Origin: Neobacillus sp. PS2-9
GTDB taxonomy: Bacteria; Bacillota; Bacilli; Bacillales; Cytobacillaceae
Assembly: GCF_030915525.1 (NCBI RefSeq)
Contig: NZ_CP133269.1
Coordinates: forward strand, 149,001 to 213,000
Length of the DNA stretch: 64,000 nt
Direction of reading: 5' to 3'
Shown: positions 7,997 through 17,426 of the stretch, one piece after another
Layout of the letters: each line of letters opens with the position of its first letter
Position numbering within the stretch: the first letter of the stretch is position 1
The notes under the pieces: model-generated
What the model was told of the DNA's origin: nothing
What the model saw: only the letters and a program-made list of their open reading frames with translations
The model's database searches: none
Translations under genes and position numbers: made by a program

Positions 7997-10055
7997 AATT
8001 CCAAGGCATAATCTTTTTATACCAAGGGACCTTCTTAATGTCCTTCTTCTTGGTTGAATCAGGATTTTTGATGTGATCGGTGCAATAGTCCGTTGGCTGG
8101 GTGCCGGCAACGTAATAAGTGAAGCGGCGGACTGGACAATCCTTTGTTGCCAGCTTGCCGTTTTCCGGATTCACGTAAACACCGACGACTCCTTCTTTTG
8201 GCGGTTTAAACGCTTTGACTGGCTTTCCATCTAAAGCTTCCTCCATAAAGTTCGCCCAAATTTTCTTGGCGTACGTCTTCTCTGCCACAAGCTCAAGCGG
8301 CTTCCCAATATCATATCCTGCCCACACAGCCGTCACGAGCTGCGGCGAAAAACCAATCATCCAACTATCGGTTTCGGTAGAACCGGATTTTCCTGCATAG
8401 GGACGGGTAATGTTTTTGATTACCGTACTTCCAGTGACCTTGGCATACCCATTTAGTTTTGAATCAAAAATCCCCGTAAGCATTTGCGTCATGACATACG
8501 CTTTAGCTGGGTCTAATACCTTTTCTGACTGATTTTCTTTTTCAAAAATGACATTGCCATTATAGTCTTCAACTCTTGTAATAAAGGTTGGGTTTACACG
8601 TTTTCCACCGTTGGCAAACAGGCTGTAGGCATTAGCCATTTCGATTACACGAACACCTGAGGTTCCTAGCGCCAGCGACGGGACCTCTGCCATTTTTGTA
8701 GACAAGCCGAACCGCTTGGCGGCCTTAATTAATGTATCTTCTCCTAAAAATAGATGAGTTTTTACAGCAAAAATATTATCAGATACGGCGAGCGCTTGAG
8801 CGAGTGTAATTTCTCCGTCTGCATACTTATTGTTAAAGTTATGCGGGGTATAATCCGCCTGGCCGTCATCAAAATGGAAAGTTGTAAACTCACTTCTCAT
8901 GGTCGAGGAAGGGGTAAACCCCTGCTCAAGTGCCGCATAATACAATAGAGGCTTGATGGTAGAACCTGGCTGCCGAACGGCTTGAATCGCCCTGTTAAAA
9001 GGACTTTTCTCATAGTCGCGTCCTCCAATCATGGCCCTCACATATCCGTTCTTCGGATCCATTGCGACTAAACCGACCTGTATTTCAGAGGTGCTAGCCA
9101 CATATTGATTGACTTGGCGTTCTGCTGCTTCCTGCTGGTGTAGGTTAAGGGTCGTATATACCTTTAAACCGCCGAGAGCAATCGTGCGGTCATCTAAATG
9201 TAATTGATTTTTCAATGCATTTTTGACCGCATCCTGAAAATAAGGAGCAACCTTCACCTTTTGAGTCGAATGAACACCCACTAAGGTGAGCGGCTGTTCT
9301 ACTGCTGTTTTAGCAGTCTTTTTCGAAATGTATTTGTTTTTGACCATGCTTTGTAAAATAGTATGCTGCCGGGTTTTCGCTCGCTCCATTGACGCGAGCG
9401 GAGAATAATAGCCTGGCCCCTTTGGAATGCCTGCGAGCATGCTTGCTTCCGCCAAGGTTAAGTCCGCTGCCTTTTTTCCATAATAATATTGGCTTGCAGC
9501 TTCTACACCGTAAGCACCGTTGCCATAGTAGATGGTATTTAAATAACCTTCCAGAATATCCTTTTTCGAATAGTTCATTTCGAGGCGAATGGTATAGAAT
9601 GCCTCATGCAGCTTTCGTTTCCACGTCTTGTCGTGCTCAAGAAAAAGATTCCTTGCGTATTGCTGGGTGATCGTGCTGGCTCCCTGCACTTTGGCAAAGG
9701 CTTGAACGTCGGCAACCACCGCACCGGCAATTCGTTTGAAATCAAAGCCATGATGCTCGTAAAAATTTTTATCTTCAATTGAAACGGTCGCATTTACTAA
9801 GTCAGGTGAAATATCCTTCAACCGCACCCAGTACCGTTTTTGACCACTATTACTTTCGCCAATCAAGGTTCCATCATCTGCAAAAAATAAGGTAGATTGC
9901 GGAACCGCGAGCGGAGGTGCACCTAATATCTTTGCGTAGGCCAGAATGCTACCAAAGATAATAAGCATGCAAATCATGCCTATCAAACTGATGATAATAA
10001 AGGCACGCAAATATTTTATGGTCTTCCGAAACCCTTGATCAGTCATGATTTCCAT
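7995..10055 (-). CDS. pbpG: Class A penicillin-binding protein PbpG (transglycosylase/transpeptidase)
   Basis: A bifunctional peptidoglycan synthase of 686 residues. A single N-terminal membrane segment (about residues 17-42) is followed by a GT51 glycosyltransferase (about 60-230, with EDKNFYEHHGFD and STITQQYARN) and a transpeptidase with S365-T-I-K368, S425-D-N and K556-S-G. In B. subtilis the equivalent YwhE/PbpG is made in the forespore and helps build the germ cell wall. The ATG at 10055 has GGAGGTGA eight bases upstream; an earlier TTG overlaps that site. The gene is bracketed by two family A palindromes in opposite orientation. Confidence 0.93.
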   Translation of the reverse strand: MEIMTDQGFRKTIKYLRAFIIISLIGMICMLIIFGSILAYAKILGAPPLAVPQSTLFFADDGTLIGESNSGQKRYWVRLKDISPDLVNATVSIEDKNFYEHHGFDFKRIAGAVVADVQAFAKVQGASTITQQYARNLFLEHDKTWKRKLHEAFYTIRLEMNYSKKDILEGYLNTIYYGNGAYGVEAASQYYYGKKAADLTLAEASMLAGIPKGPGYYSPLASMERAKTRQHTILQSMVKNKYISKKTAKTAVEQPLTLVGVHSTQKVKVAPYFQDAVKNALKNQLHLDDRTIALGGLKVYTTLNLHQQEAAERQVNQYVASTSEIQVGLVAMDPKNGYVRAMIGGRDYEKSPFNRAIQAVRQPGSTIKPLLYYAALEQGFTPSSTMRSEFTTFHFDDGQADYTPHNFNNKYADGEITLAQALAVSDNIFAVKTHLFLGEDTLIKAAKRFGLSTKMAEVPSLALGTSGVRVIEMANAYSLFANGGKRVNPTFITRVEDYNGNVIFEKENQSEKVLDPAKAYVMTQMLTGIFDSKLNGYAKVTGSTVIKNITRPYAGKSGSTETDSWMIGFSPQLVTAVWAGYDIGKPLELVAEKTYAKKIWANFMEEALDGKPVKAFKPPKEGVVGVYVNPENGKLATKDCPVRRFTYYVAGTQPTDYCTDHIKNPDSTKKKDIKKVPWYKKIMPWN

Positions 10056-10072
10056 ATAAATCACCTCCAATT

Positions 10073-10195
10073 AGAAAAGCGGAAGCGCCTTGGTCAGCCC
10101 CGACAGGCAAATGTTCTTCTGCAGGAAAAGTCCGTTTTTTTGACTTTTCCTGCAGAAGGTTATTTGACCCGAGGGGCTAGGCGCTGCAGCTAGAC
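10073..10195 (+). repeat. Palindromic repeat family A, copy 2
   Basis: Full-length copy with inner arms TTCTGCAGGAAAAGTC / GACTTTTCCTGCAGAA, a perfect 16-bp stem. It starts seven bases upstream of the pbpG ribosome binding site on the opposite strand, so it lies inside the pbpG leader. It shares AATTAGAAAAGCGGAAGCG with copy 1. From here to speE (10196-10403) only A/T-rich DNA is seen. Confidence 0.9.
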
Positions 10196-10403
10196 ATTAC
10201 TCAAAAAAATTTAGATAGTAATAGTATTGAAAAAATAGAGTCTTTTTAAACATTTTTCGTATAAAAATGAAATTTTTCTTAAATTTTGCTAGACTTTTTC
10301 TTATGTTTGTAATTCAATAGTTTGGGTAGCATAAAAAAATGAAGTGATTACTTAGTAATCATATGAATGTATAAAAATGAGTTGAATTGAAAGGAAGATG
10401 GAT

Positions 10404-11231
10404 ATGTCAATTTGGTTTACAGAAAAACAAACCGAAAATTTTGGTATCACAATGAAAGTAAATAAAACATTACATACAGAGCAAACAGAATTTCAAAAGT
10501 TAGATATGATTGAAACAGAAGAATGGGGCAACATGCTTCTATTAGATGACATGGTTATGACTTCTGTTAAAGATGAGTTCGTTTACCACGAAATGGTGGC
10601 ACACGTTCCTTTATTCACACATCCAAACCCTGAAAATGTACTAGTAGTAGGCGGCGGTGACGGTGGCGTAATCCGTGAAGTGTTAAAGCACCCAAGCGTG
10701 AAGAAGGCAACGCTTGTTGATATAGACGGGAAAGTTATCGAGTATTCTAAGAAGTTTCTTCCTGAAATTGCTGGAAAGTTAGAAGACCCACGCGTAGATG
10801 TACGTGTAGACGACGGTTTCATGCACATTGCGAACAGCGAAAACGAGTATGATGTCATCATGGTTGACTCTACAGAACCAGTTGGTCCGGCGGTAAACCT
10901 ATTTACTAAAGGCTTCTATGCTGGGATTTCAAAGGCATTAAAAGAAGACGGAATCTTCGTTGCTCAATCAGATAACCCTTGGTTCAAAGCGGACTTAATT
11001 CGCAACGTACAACGCGATGTAAAGGAAATCTTCCCAATCACTCGTTTGTATGTAGCCAACATCCCTACGTACCCAAGCGGCCTGTGGGCATTTACAATTG
11101 GTTCAAAGAAATACGATCCATTAGAAGTAAGCGAAGATCGCTTCCACGAAATCGAAACAAAATACTACACAAAAGAACTGCACAAAGCAGCATTCGTATT
11201 GCCTAAATTCGTTGGCGATTTAGTGAAATAA
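10404..11231 (+). CDS. speE: Spermidine synthase (polyamine aminopropyltransferase)
   Basis: Transfers an aminopropyl group from decarboxylated SAM to putrescine to make spermidine. The 275-residue product closely resembles B. subtilis Spe[17 protein letters not shown] is the nucleotide-binding motif (about residues 77-92) and [12 protein letters not shown] holds the catalytic Asp (about 152-163). The ATG at 10404 ([10 protein letters not shown]) is chosen over one six bases upstream because AAAGGA is then properly spaced. It forms the spermidine pathway pair with speB. Confidence 0.97.
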   Translation: MSIWFTEKQTENFGITMKVNKTLHTEQTEFQKLDMIETEEWGNMLLLDDMVMTSVKDEFVYHEMVAHVPLFTHPNPENVLVVGGGDGGVIREVLKHPSVKKATLVDIDGKVIEYSKKFLPEIAGKLEDPRVDVRVDDGFMHIANSENEYDVIMVDSTEPVGPAVNLFTKGFYAGISKALKEDGIFVAQSDNPWFKADLIRNVQRDVKEIFPITRLYVANIPTYPSGLWAFTIGSKKYDPLEVSEDRFHEIETKYYTKELHKAAFVLPKFVGDLVK

Positions 11232-11244
11232 TGGGTGACAAATA

Positions 11245-11299
11245 AGGGGGACAGTCCCCCGACTTGGTGATGCGTTAAAGTGATGGGGGACTGTCCCCG
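11245..11299. repeat. Double palindrome, GGGGACAGTCCCC type, copy 1 (speE-speB gap)
   Basis: GGGGGACAGTCCCCC and GGGGGACTGTCCCC are placed as inverted arms about 24 bases apart, between the speE stop and the speB ribosome binding site. Each arm is itself a short palindrome, as in REPIN elements. Confidence 0.85.
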
Positions 11300-11314
11300 G
11301 GAGGAGGATTTTTG

Positions 11315-12187
11315 ATGCGTTTTGATGAGGCTTATTCGGGTAATGTATTTATTAAGAGTCATCCGAGTTTTGAGGAGAGTCAAGTGGTTCTTTACGGGAT
11401 GCCGATGGATTGGACGGTAAGTTACCGCCCGGGTTCTCGTTTCGGTCCTGCTCGTATCCGCGAGGTTTCCATTGGTCTTGAGGAGTACAGTGCCTACCTT
11501 GACCGCGAGCTGGAAGAGGTTAAATACTTCGATGCGGGAGATATTCCACTTCCGTTCGGAAATCCGCAGCGAAGCATTGATATGATTGAAGAGTATGTGG
11601 ATTCGATTCTTGCTGCAGGCAAGTTTCCACTTGGTATGGGTGGAGAGCATCTTGTTTCATGGCCGGTGATGAAGGCGATGTATAAGAAGTATCCTGATTT
11701 AGCGATCATCCACTTTGATGCACACACTGATTTGCGTGAGGAATATGAAGGCGAGCCGTTGTCACACTCGACGCCGATTCGTAAAATTGCGGAGCATATC
11801 GGACCGAAAAATGTGTATTCTTTCGGAATTCGTTCAGGTATGAAGGAAGAATTTGAGTGGGCGAAGCAAAATGGCATGCATATTTCTAAATTTGAAGTGC
11901 TTGAGCCTTTAAAAGAAATTCTGCCAACACTTGCCGGACGTCCGGTGTATGTGACGATTGATATCGATGTATTGGACCCAGCGCACGCACCTGGAACGGG
12001 TACAGTGGATTGTGGCGGAATCACTTCTAAAGAGCTTCTTGCTTCGATTCATGCGATTGCTCGTTCCGAAGTGAACGTCGTGGGTGGAGACCTTGTAGAG
12101 GTTGCTCCAATTTACGATCCTTCTGAACAAACAGCCAACACGGCGAGCAAGTTAATCCGTGAAATGATTTTAGGATGGGTTAAGTAA
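11315..12187 (+). CDS. speB: Agmatinase
   Basis: Hydrolyses agmatine to putrescine and urea, supplying SpeE. The 290-residue ureohydrolase shows the manganese-binding motifs GGEHLVSWP, HFDAHTDLR and DIDVLDPAHAPGTG. The ATG at 11315 follows GGAGGA; a TTG three bases earlier is possible but less likely. The only gap to speE is the 55-bp palindrome, so both genes may share a transcript that carries this hairpin. Confidence 0.97.
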   Translation: MRFDEAYSGNVFIKSHPSFEESQVVLYGMPMDWTVSYRPGSRFGPARIREVSIGLEEYSAYLDRELEEVKYFDAGDIPLPFGNPQRSIDMIEEYVDSILAAGKFPLGMGGEHLVSWPVMKAMYKKYPDLAIIHFDAHTDLREEYEGEPLSHSTPIRKIAEHIGPKNVYSFGIRSGMKEEFEWAKQNGMHISKFEVLEPLKEILPTLAGRPVYVTIDIDVLDPAHAPGTGTVDCGGITSKELLASIHAIARSEVNVVGGDLVEVAPIYDPSEQTANTASKLIREMILGWVK

Positions 12188-12220
12188 GTTTACACTCCCA
12201 GATAAAAATTTTTTGATTGG

Positions 12221-12250
12221 TGCCTGTCCCATTGGGGCGGGCATCTTTTG
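12221..12250 (+). terminator. Rho-independent terminator after speB
   Basis: The stem TGCCTGTCCC / GGGGCGGGCA (two G.U pairs) with loop ATT, then TCTTTTG. Confidence 0.75.
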
Positions 12251-12377
12251 ATTTGTATCACGACAATGTTTATAATAGAAAAAGTATGCGGTGACGCGCT
12301 TATGTCAATTATGAGGACTATAACCAGTCGAAAGTACAGGTTAAAGTTCCTTTTTAAAAAAGGAAGTGCAGTTTCGT

Positions 12378-12806
12378 TTGTCTACTCATGAGATTCCAAT
12401 GAAGATTAAGGTGAAAACGACGATTGAGCAGGACGGGGACAAGGAAACCTATGAGTTGATGGTGTTTGGCCGTTATCTTGAGAAGGATGGTGCCTCGTTT
12501 CTTAAATATGAGGAAGTGCAGGACGAAGGTAGTGTTCGCACGATTGTGAAGGTGGCGGATCAGGACGCATTGATTTTACGAGGCGGTGCGGTGAAGATGC
12601 GGTTGCCGTTTCGGTTGAATAAGGTGCTTCGCGGAAGTTATGAGATGCCGTTTGGTGTGTTTGAAACGTTGACGATGGCCAAAAGGTTGGAGCATTCGTT
12701 TAAAAATGGCCAAGGCTTGATTGATATATTGTATGATTTTAAGATGCAGGGTTCGCCCGGTGGTACATATCGATTAGAAATTACCTTTGAGGAGGATGGG
12801 AAATGA
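12378..12806 (+). CDS. ywiB: DUF1934 family protein YwiB
   Basis: A calycin-like beta-barrel protein family of unknown function that usually precedes argS in Bacillus. The product has about 142 residues, with [18 protein letters not shown] at the N-terminus and [14 protein letters not shown] at the C-terminus. The start is uncertain: TTG at 12378 gives the family's usual N-terminal length, but GTG at 12366 and ATG at 12399 are in frame. The stop codon overlaps the argS start (ATGA), indicating translational coupling. Confidence 0.82.
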   Translation: MSTHEIPMKIKVKTTIEQDGDKETYELMVFGRYLEKDGASFLKYEEVQDEGSVRTIVKVADQDALILRGGAVKMRLPFRLNKVLRGSYEMPFGVFETLTMAKRLEHSFKNGQGLIDILYDFKMQGSPGGTYRLEITFEEDGK

Positions 12807-14473
12807 ATATAGTAGAGATGACGCAAAGTAAGATCAAGGAAGAGATTCGAGCGGCTGTTCTGAAGGCAGAGCTTGCGACGGAGGACCAGATTCCTGATGT
12901 AATCCTGGAGACTCCGAAGGATAAGGCGCACGGGGATTATTCGACGAATATGGCGATGCAGCTGGCTCGTGTGGCGAAGAAGGCGCCGCGGATGATTGCG
13001 GAAGCGTTGGTTGAGCATTTTGACCGCTCGAAGGCATCGATTGAAAAGATTGAACTTGCGGGACCCGGGTTTATTAATTTTTATATGAATAATTCGTATT
13101 TAACGGATTTGATTCCAACGGTTCTTGAGGCTGGGGAAAAGTACGGGGAAACTACGGTTGGCGGCGGCCAAAAGATTCAGGTGGAGTTTGTTTCGGCGAA
13201 TCCAACGGGAGATTTGCACCTTGGACATGCTCGCGGTGCGGCTGTTGGGGACTCGCTGTGCAATGTGTTAGCGAAGGCGGGCTATGCAGTTTCCCGGGAA
13301 TATTATATTAATGATGCAGGAAACCAGATTAATAATTTGGCGAAGTCTGTTGATGCTCGTTATTTCCAAGCACTTGGCATGGATAAGCAAATGCCGGAGG
13401 ACGGCTATCATGGGGCGGATATTGTTGGTATCGGACAGGCGCTGGCTGATGAATTTGGCGATAAGTATGTGAATGTTGCCGAGGAGGAGCGTTTTGAGTT
13501 TTTCCGTGAGTATGGTTTGAAGTTTGAAATGGAGAAGTTGAGGAAGGACCTTGAGGATTTCCGCGTGGGCTTTGATGTGTGGTATTCTGAGACGTCTCTT
13601 TATAAGAATGGAAAAATCGATGAGGCATTGGACGCGTTACGTGCAACTGGCTATATCTATGAAGAAGAAGGTGCTACTTGGCTTCGTTCAATGGATTTCG
13701 GCGATGATAAGAACCGCGTGTTGATTAAGCAGGACGGGTCTTATACCTATTTGACACCTGATATCGCATACCACAAGGACAAGCTGGACCGCGGCTTTGA
13801 AAAGTTGATTAATATTTGGGGTGCGGATCATCACGGGTATATTCCTCGGATGAAGGCGGCGCTTCAGGCATTGGGCTATGATCGTGATACGCTTGAAGTG
13901 GAAATCATTCAGCTCGTTCATCTATATAAGAACGGGGAAAAGATGAAGATGAGTAAGCGTACCGGTAAGGCGGTCACGATGCGTGATTTGGTGGATGAGG
14001 TTGGCCTCGATGCGACTCGTTATTTCTTTGCGATGCGCAGTTCGGATACGCATATGGATTTCGATTTGGATCTTGCGGTGTCTGAGTCAAATGAAAATCC
14101 TGTTTATTATGCACAGTATGCGCATGCTCGTATTTCTAGTATCCTGCGTTCAGGGGAAGAGCAGGGTGTGAAGGTGGATGAGGCGGCTGATTTTTCATTA
14201 GTGTCGTCTGAAAAGGAAATGGACTTATTGAAGAAGGTTGGAGAGTTCCCGTCGGCTGTCGGGGAGGCAGCTGTTAAGCGTATGCCGCACCGCATCACTA
14301 ACTATATCTTTGATTTAGCGTCGACGTTCCACAGCTTTTATAACGCGGAAAAGGTGCTGGATATGGACAATGTCGAGCGTACGAAGGCGCGCCTTGCGTT
14401 GGTAAGATCGGTGCAGATTACGTTGAAGAATGCACTGGCGCTGATTGGTGTTTCGGCTCCGGAGAAAATGTAG
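12803..14473 (+). CDS. argS: Arginyl-tRNA synthetase
   Basis: Class I aminoacyl-tRNA synthetase charging tRNA-Arg, 556 residues. The HIGH-type motif is in [15 protein letters not shown] (about residues 139-153) and the KMSKS-type motif is [12 protein letters not shown]. The N-terminal additive domain and C-terminal DALR anticodon-binding domain are both present, and the length is normal. The start codon overlaps the ywiB stop. No T-box leader was seen upstream. A terminator follows. Confidence 0.97.
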   Translation: MNIVEMTQSKIKEEIRAAVLKAELATEDQIPDVILETPKDKAHGDYSTNMAMQLARVAKKAPRMIAEALVEHFDRSKASIEKIELAGPGFINFYMNNSYLTDLIPTVLEAGEKYGETTVGGGQKIQVEFVSANPTGDLHLGHARGAAVGDSLCNVLAKAGYAVSREYYINDAGNQINNLAKSVDARYFQALGMDKQMPEDGYHGADIVGIGQALADEFGDKYVNVAEEERFEFFREYGLKFEMEKLRKDLEDFRVGFDVWYSETSLYKNGKIDEALDALRATGYIYEEEGATWLRSMDFGDDKNRVLIKQDGSYTYLTPDIAYHKDKLDRGFEKLINIWGADHHGYIPRMKAALQALGYDRDTLEVEIIQLVHLYKNGEKMKMSKRTGKAVTMRDLVDEVGLDATRYFFAMRSSDTHMDFDLDLAVSESNENPVYYAQYAHARISSILRSGEEQGVKVDEAADFSLVSSEKEMDLLKKVGEFPSAVGEAAVKRMPHRITNYIFDLASTFHSFYNAEKVLDMDNVERTKARLALVRSVQITLKNALALIGVSAPEKM

Positions 14474-14487
14474 AGTGTTATTTATGA

Positions 14488-14520
14488 AAGTGGCTCCCGA
14501 TTTGGGGGCCATTTTTTGTT
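14488..14520 (+). terminator. Rho-independent terminator after argS
   Basis: The stem TGGCTCCC / GGGGGCCA (one G.U), extended by A.T pairs, with loop GATTT and a TTTTTT tail. Confidence 0.85.
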
Positions 14521-14529
14521 GTTTTTAGG

Positions 14530-14665
14530 GGTTTGGCGAGTAAAGTGGTAAAAAGACGAGTAAATCGTGAAAGTAGACGAGTAAAGGTGGAAATCGACGA
14601 GTAAATCTCAAAAGTGACGAGTAAACCTCAAAAAGAGACGAGTAAATGGAACAAATGAGTAAATC
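14530..14665. repeat. 20/21-bp phased degenerate array, ACGAGTAAA core (seven units)
   Basis: CGAGTAAA starts at 14537, 14557, 14578, 14598, 14618 and 14639, with a final TGAGTAAA at 14656. Steps are 20-21 bp, the last 17. Units read roughly AAAGTGACGAGTAAA plus about five variable bases. The array fills most of the 310-base argS-sspH gap; the remainder is A/T-rich. Confidence 0.88.
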
Positions 14666-14783
14666 ACTGTCTTGGAGAAAGGAAAACGTAACATTGTTCC
14701 ATGAAAAAGGACCAAAATAGTGAATAATACCCAATAAAATGCAGATAGTAATAAAGAATTATGAGTGAGGAGTGACCGATTGC

Positions 14784-14963
14784 ATGAATGTTGGAAGAGC
14801 AAAGGAAATTATGGAATCAGCCGATATGATTAATGTGACGTACGATGGAACGCCAGTGATTATTCAAAACGTGGATGAAACCACTAGGATGGCCCGGATT
14901 TATTCCAGAAAAGACCCTGAGAACGAAAGAGATGTGCCTGTTTTAAATCTAATAGAGGAATAA
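14784..14963 (+). CDS. sspH: Small acid-soluble spore protein, H type
   Basis: A 59-residue minor SASP of the SspH family (MNVGRAKEIMESADMINV...). It is expected to be made only in the forespore under sigma-G and to sit in the spore core; its exact role is unknown. The ATG at 14784 gives the usual family length and follows GAGGAGTG; an upstream GTG abuts that site. Its neighbour uvsE, a repair enzyme important for spore UV resistance, is convergent and separated only by a palindrome. Confidence 0.92.
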   Translation: MNVGRAKEIMESADMINVTYDGTPVIIQNVDETTRMARIYSRKDPENERDVPVLNLIEE

Positions 14964-14966
14964 AAC

Positions 14967-15019
14967 GGGGACAGTCCCCCAGTGCGGTGAAGCTTCACTC
15001 CGCTGGGGGACTGTCCCCC
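14967..15019. repeat. Double palindrome, GGGGACAGTCCCC type, copy 2 (sspH-uvsE junction)
   Basis: Arms GGGGACAGTCCCCC and GGGGGACTGTCCCCC enclose an inner dyad (GGTGAAGCTTCAC). The element fills the space between two convergent stop codons (sspH at 14963, uvsE at 15020) and has T-rich DNA on both sides, so it probably also terminates both genes. Confidence 0.88.
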
Positions 15020-15976
15020 TTATTTTATTTCAATCGTCCCACCACTAATCCGCTTATATCCCCGCAGTTTACTCAAATCCTCGATGAGTTTTAATGCTGC
15101 TTGGTCTTTCGACTTAGCCTCAATCATGAAATCGACATCCTGTCCAGTTTCTTTCAGTAACTGCAGAAAAGGCATAATGAATGCCGGATCCACAAAATCT
15201 GCATGAGAGCGGAATTCCTTTTCTGACTTTGGTGAGGATATATGAATTTTGGGTATATGCGGCACATGCTCCCATGTCTGGACAATTCGCGGCCACAGCT
15301 CCTCTAGCGGGGCTTCAGACAGATTTGCCATATGGTGGTGATAGTCAAACACCAAGGGAATGGTTTCTTTTTCACATACCACTAGCGTTTCTTCTGCGGT
15401 ATAGGTCTTATCATCATTTTCTAACGTCATGACCTGTTTAATATGTGCCGGCAGGGTGGTTAAGTTTTGGTGAAAACGAATCAAGGTCTCCTGCTTATCC
15501 CCGTAAGCACCACCGATATGTATATTAATCAAGCCTTTATCGGCAATCCCCATCGCTTCAAACATTTGATAATGATAGCTCATGTCGATGACTGCATTTT
15601 CAGTAATAGTGTTTTTTGGCGAGGTAAACAAAGTAAATTGATTCGGATGGAAGCTAACCCGCAGGTGATTGTTCCGAACCAGATCGCCAAGCTCTTCCCA
15701 CTCCTTTTGAAAGGGGGTGGTAAAGTCCCAGCGCACCTCTGGATGGGTGGCAAGGGGGACAATGGAGCTAGACATCCGATAGACTTCAATTTCATGAGCA
15801 AGATTGAAATACAGCATTCGTTTCGTGTGCTCGATATTTTGCCTCGTCACATCCAGCAGCTTTTCTGTGCGCTCCTCGGGGCTAAGCTGCTGATAACGGG
15901 TGTAGGTGAGCGTCTTAGCTGGAGAAGCATCCCATAAAGTTATGGCAGTCGAAACATAGCCAAAACGAATTTTCAT
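15020..15976 (-). CDS. uvsE: UV DNA damage endonuclease UvsE
   Basis: UVDE-type repair endonuclease that nicks DNA 5' of UV photoproducts and other lesions. The 318-residue TIM-barrel protein contains [28 protein letters not shown] and DYHHHMANL, the conserved metal-ligand regions. It matches B. subtilis ywjD, which contributes to spore UV resistance. The ATG at 15976 is set by GAAGGGAG; reading further upstream runs into a palindromic repeat. GGGGACAGTCCCC-type elements lie on both sides of the gene. Confidence 0.94.
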   Translation of the reverse strand: MKIRFGYVSTAITLWDASPAKTLTYTRYQQLSPEERTEKLLDVTRQNIEHTKRMLYFNLAHEIEVYRMSSSIVPLATHPEVRWDFTTPFQKEWEELGDLVRNNHLRVSFHPNQFTLFTSPKNTITENAVIDMSYHYQMFEAMGIADKGLINIHIGGAYGDKQETLIRFHQNLTTLPAHIKQVMTLENDDKTYTAEETLVVCEKETIPLVFDYHHHMANLSEAPLEELWPRIVQTWEHVPHIPKIHISSPKSEKEFRSHADFVDPAFIMPFLQLLKETGQDVDFMIEAKSKDQAALKLIEDLSKLRGYKRISGGTIEIK

Positions 15977-15994
15977 ATCAGTAGCTCCCTTCTG

Positions 15995-16048
15995 AGGATA
16001 GTCCCCCATTGCTTTAATACGTTACTACGCCGGGGGACTGTCCCCCCC
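15995..16048. repeat. Double palindrome, GGGGACAGTCCCC type, copy 3 (uvsE-cls gap)
   Basis: A left arm GATAGTCCCCC (degenerate) and a right arm GGGGGACTGTCCCCCCC. The right arm directly abuts the cls stop codon at 16049. Confidence 0.82.
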
Positions 16049-17251
16049 TTAGAGGAAAAATGCGATTAAGCGGGCAAAACTCTCTTTCAGTGAACGTAAT
16101 GGATTGGGTTTGTTTAGGACTTCTAAAGTCAGCAACGTGGAGTCTTTGATGTCCTTTTCGATAACTTCCTTTACACGCTTAATAAAAGCAGGGTCATAGA
16201 TATAACAGTTGATTTCCTTGTTTAATAAGAAGCTGCGGTTATCGAAATTAGCGGTGCCGATATCGCAAATCGTATCGTCAATCACCATTGTTTTTGCATG
16301 ATAAAACCCATTTTTATATTGATAAACAACCGCTCCCTTTTTCAGCACTTCTCGTAAATAACGATAGGATCCTTCCTGAACAAGCATATGGTCAGCGGTA
16401 TACGGAACAACAACCGTAAGCGACACGCCGCGGCTTATCGCTTGAAGCAATTCCTTCATGACTCGTGTACTTGGGACAAAATAAGGGCTCCCGATAATAA
16501 TGGAATGTTGGGCCTTTCGAATCACCTGGATAAACTTTTCCTCTAACATGCCGGACTCGGTTGGAACAAACTGATGGCGGACAGGACCCTTAGAAAGCGA
16601 TGGGAAATAGGCCGGTTGATGCTGGAGGTTTTCACCCCCATACTCTGCCCAGTCAATCATAAACTCACTTTGTAATGAATGAACACTTTCACCCAATATT
16701 TTTAAATGGTAATCACGCCAAGGACTTAGCTTTGGGTCTTGATCAACGTATTCCTTACCAATATTAAACCCGCCAACATAGCCGATTTTCCCGTCGATTA
16801 TCGAAATTTTACGGTGATTACGGATTTGAGAGGAGTAAAAAGGAAACGGCAACTTAATGCGGTTGCTAAAAGCAAATTTGACCCCCGCCTCTTTAAGGGC
16901 TCTTACCGTTGACGACTTGATCCTCCAACTGCCGAGACGGTCAATCAAAAGCCGCACTTCCACCCCTTGGCGTGCTTTTTCTTTTAAAAGAGCGAGAAAT
17001 TCCTGGCCGAACGGATCATCTTTAACAATATAAAAGAGCACATGAACATGCTTCGTTGCTTGACGAATTTCTCGGAAATAATCTGCGAATAATTCCTTTC
17101 CATGTGTAAAAATATCCACATGGCCATGGAGGATGCTTGTTTCCATATAACTAACAATAGAAAGATGCTTCTTTCGTCCTAATCTAAAATCTAATACGAG
17201 CCATATAATGATGAGTAGTAGTAGTGCGCTTAAAAAGATGGCCAAGCTCAT
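16049..17251 (-). CDS. clsB: Cardiolipin synthase (phospholipase D family)
   Basis: Condenses phosphatidylglycerol to cardiolipin at the membrane. The 400-residue product has one N-terminal membrane segment (about residues 3-22), shorter than the two-helix ClsA type, and two HKD motifs: NHRKISIIDGKIGYVGG and YHAKTMVIDDTICDIGTANFD is the second region, starting at H-A-K. It corresponds to B. subtilis ywjE. The ATG at 17251 is preceded by GGAGGAAAG; an earlier TTG overlaps this site. It is divergent from fadF. Confidence 0.9.
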   Translation of the reverse strand: MSLAIFLSALLLLIIIWLVLDFRLGRKKHLSIVSYMETSILHGHVDIFTHGKELFADYFREIRQATKHVHVLFYIVKDDPFGQEFLALLKEKARQGVEVRLLIDRLGSWRIKSSTVRALKEAGVKFAFSNRIKLPFPFYSSQIRNHRKISIIDGKIGYVGGFNIGKEYVDQDPKLSPWRDYHLKILGESVHSLQSEFMIDWAEYGGENLQHQPAYFPSLSKGPVRHQFVPTESGMLEEKFIQVIRKAQHSIIIGSPYFVPSTRVMKELLQAISRGVSLTVVVPYTADHMLVQEGSYRYLREVLKKGAVVYQYKNGFYHAKTMVIDDTICDIGTANFDNRSFLLNKEINCYIYDPAFIKRVKEVIEKDIKDSTLLTLEVLNKPNPLRSLKESFARLIAFFL

Positions 17252-17334
17252 GTAGAATCTTTCCTCCAATCGGTTTCATTAGTGTTTCCGAACCGGTTCT
17301 TTTCTATAAGTCGAACGAATTTTGCAAAAATTGG

Positions 17335-17362
17335 TTGACTGAATGCTCATTCATAATATAAT
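17335..17362 (+). promoter_or_regulatory. fadF promoter overlapped by a TGAATG-CATTCA dyad
   Basis: Sigma-A-like promoter TTGACT (17335-17340), 16-base spacer, TATAAT (17357-17362). A perfect dyad TGAATG-CT-CATTCA (17340-17353) fills the spacer, a position that would block RNA polymerase. The half-sites match those of the FadR fatty-acid regulator of B. subtilis, but the spacing is 2 rather than 6 bases, so the repressor is not certain. Confidence 0.6.
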
Positions 17363-17426
17363 AGAGGTAAGATAGAGTTCAGAAAATTTACTATTTTCTT
17401 GTAAGAACTGGGGAAAGGGGCGTTAA

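Noticed and set aside
9389..9670. Plus-strand ORF opposite pbpG
   Set aside because: It lies wholly within pbpG, whose transglycosylase domain is intact; a shadow frame without start signals.
14721..14750. Sigma-G promoter for sspH (TGAATA and CAGATAGTA)
   Set aside because: Spacing of 15 bases and a weak -10 make the match too poor to list, although sigma-G control is expected for the family.
14500..14800. T-box or riboswitch leaders near argS, sspH, glyA or mntP
   Set aside because: No T-box core, S-box, guanine, glycine or yybP-ykoY motifs could be recognised upstream of these genes.
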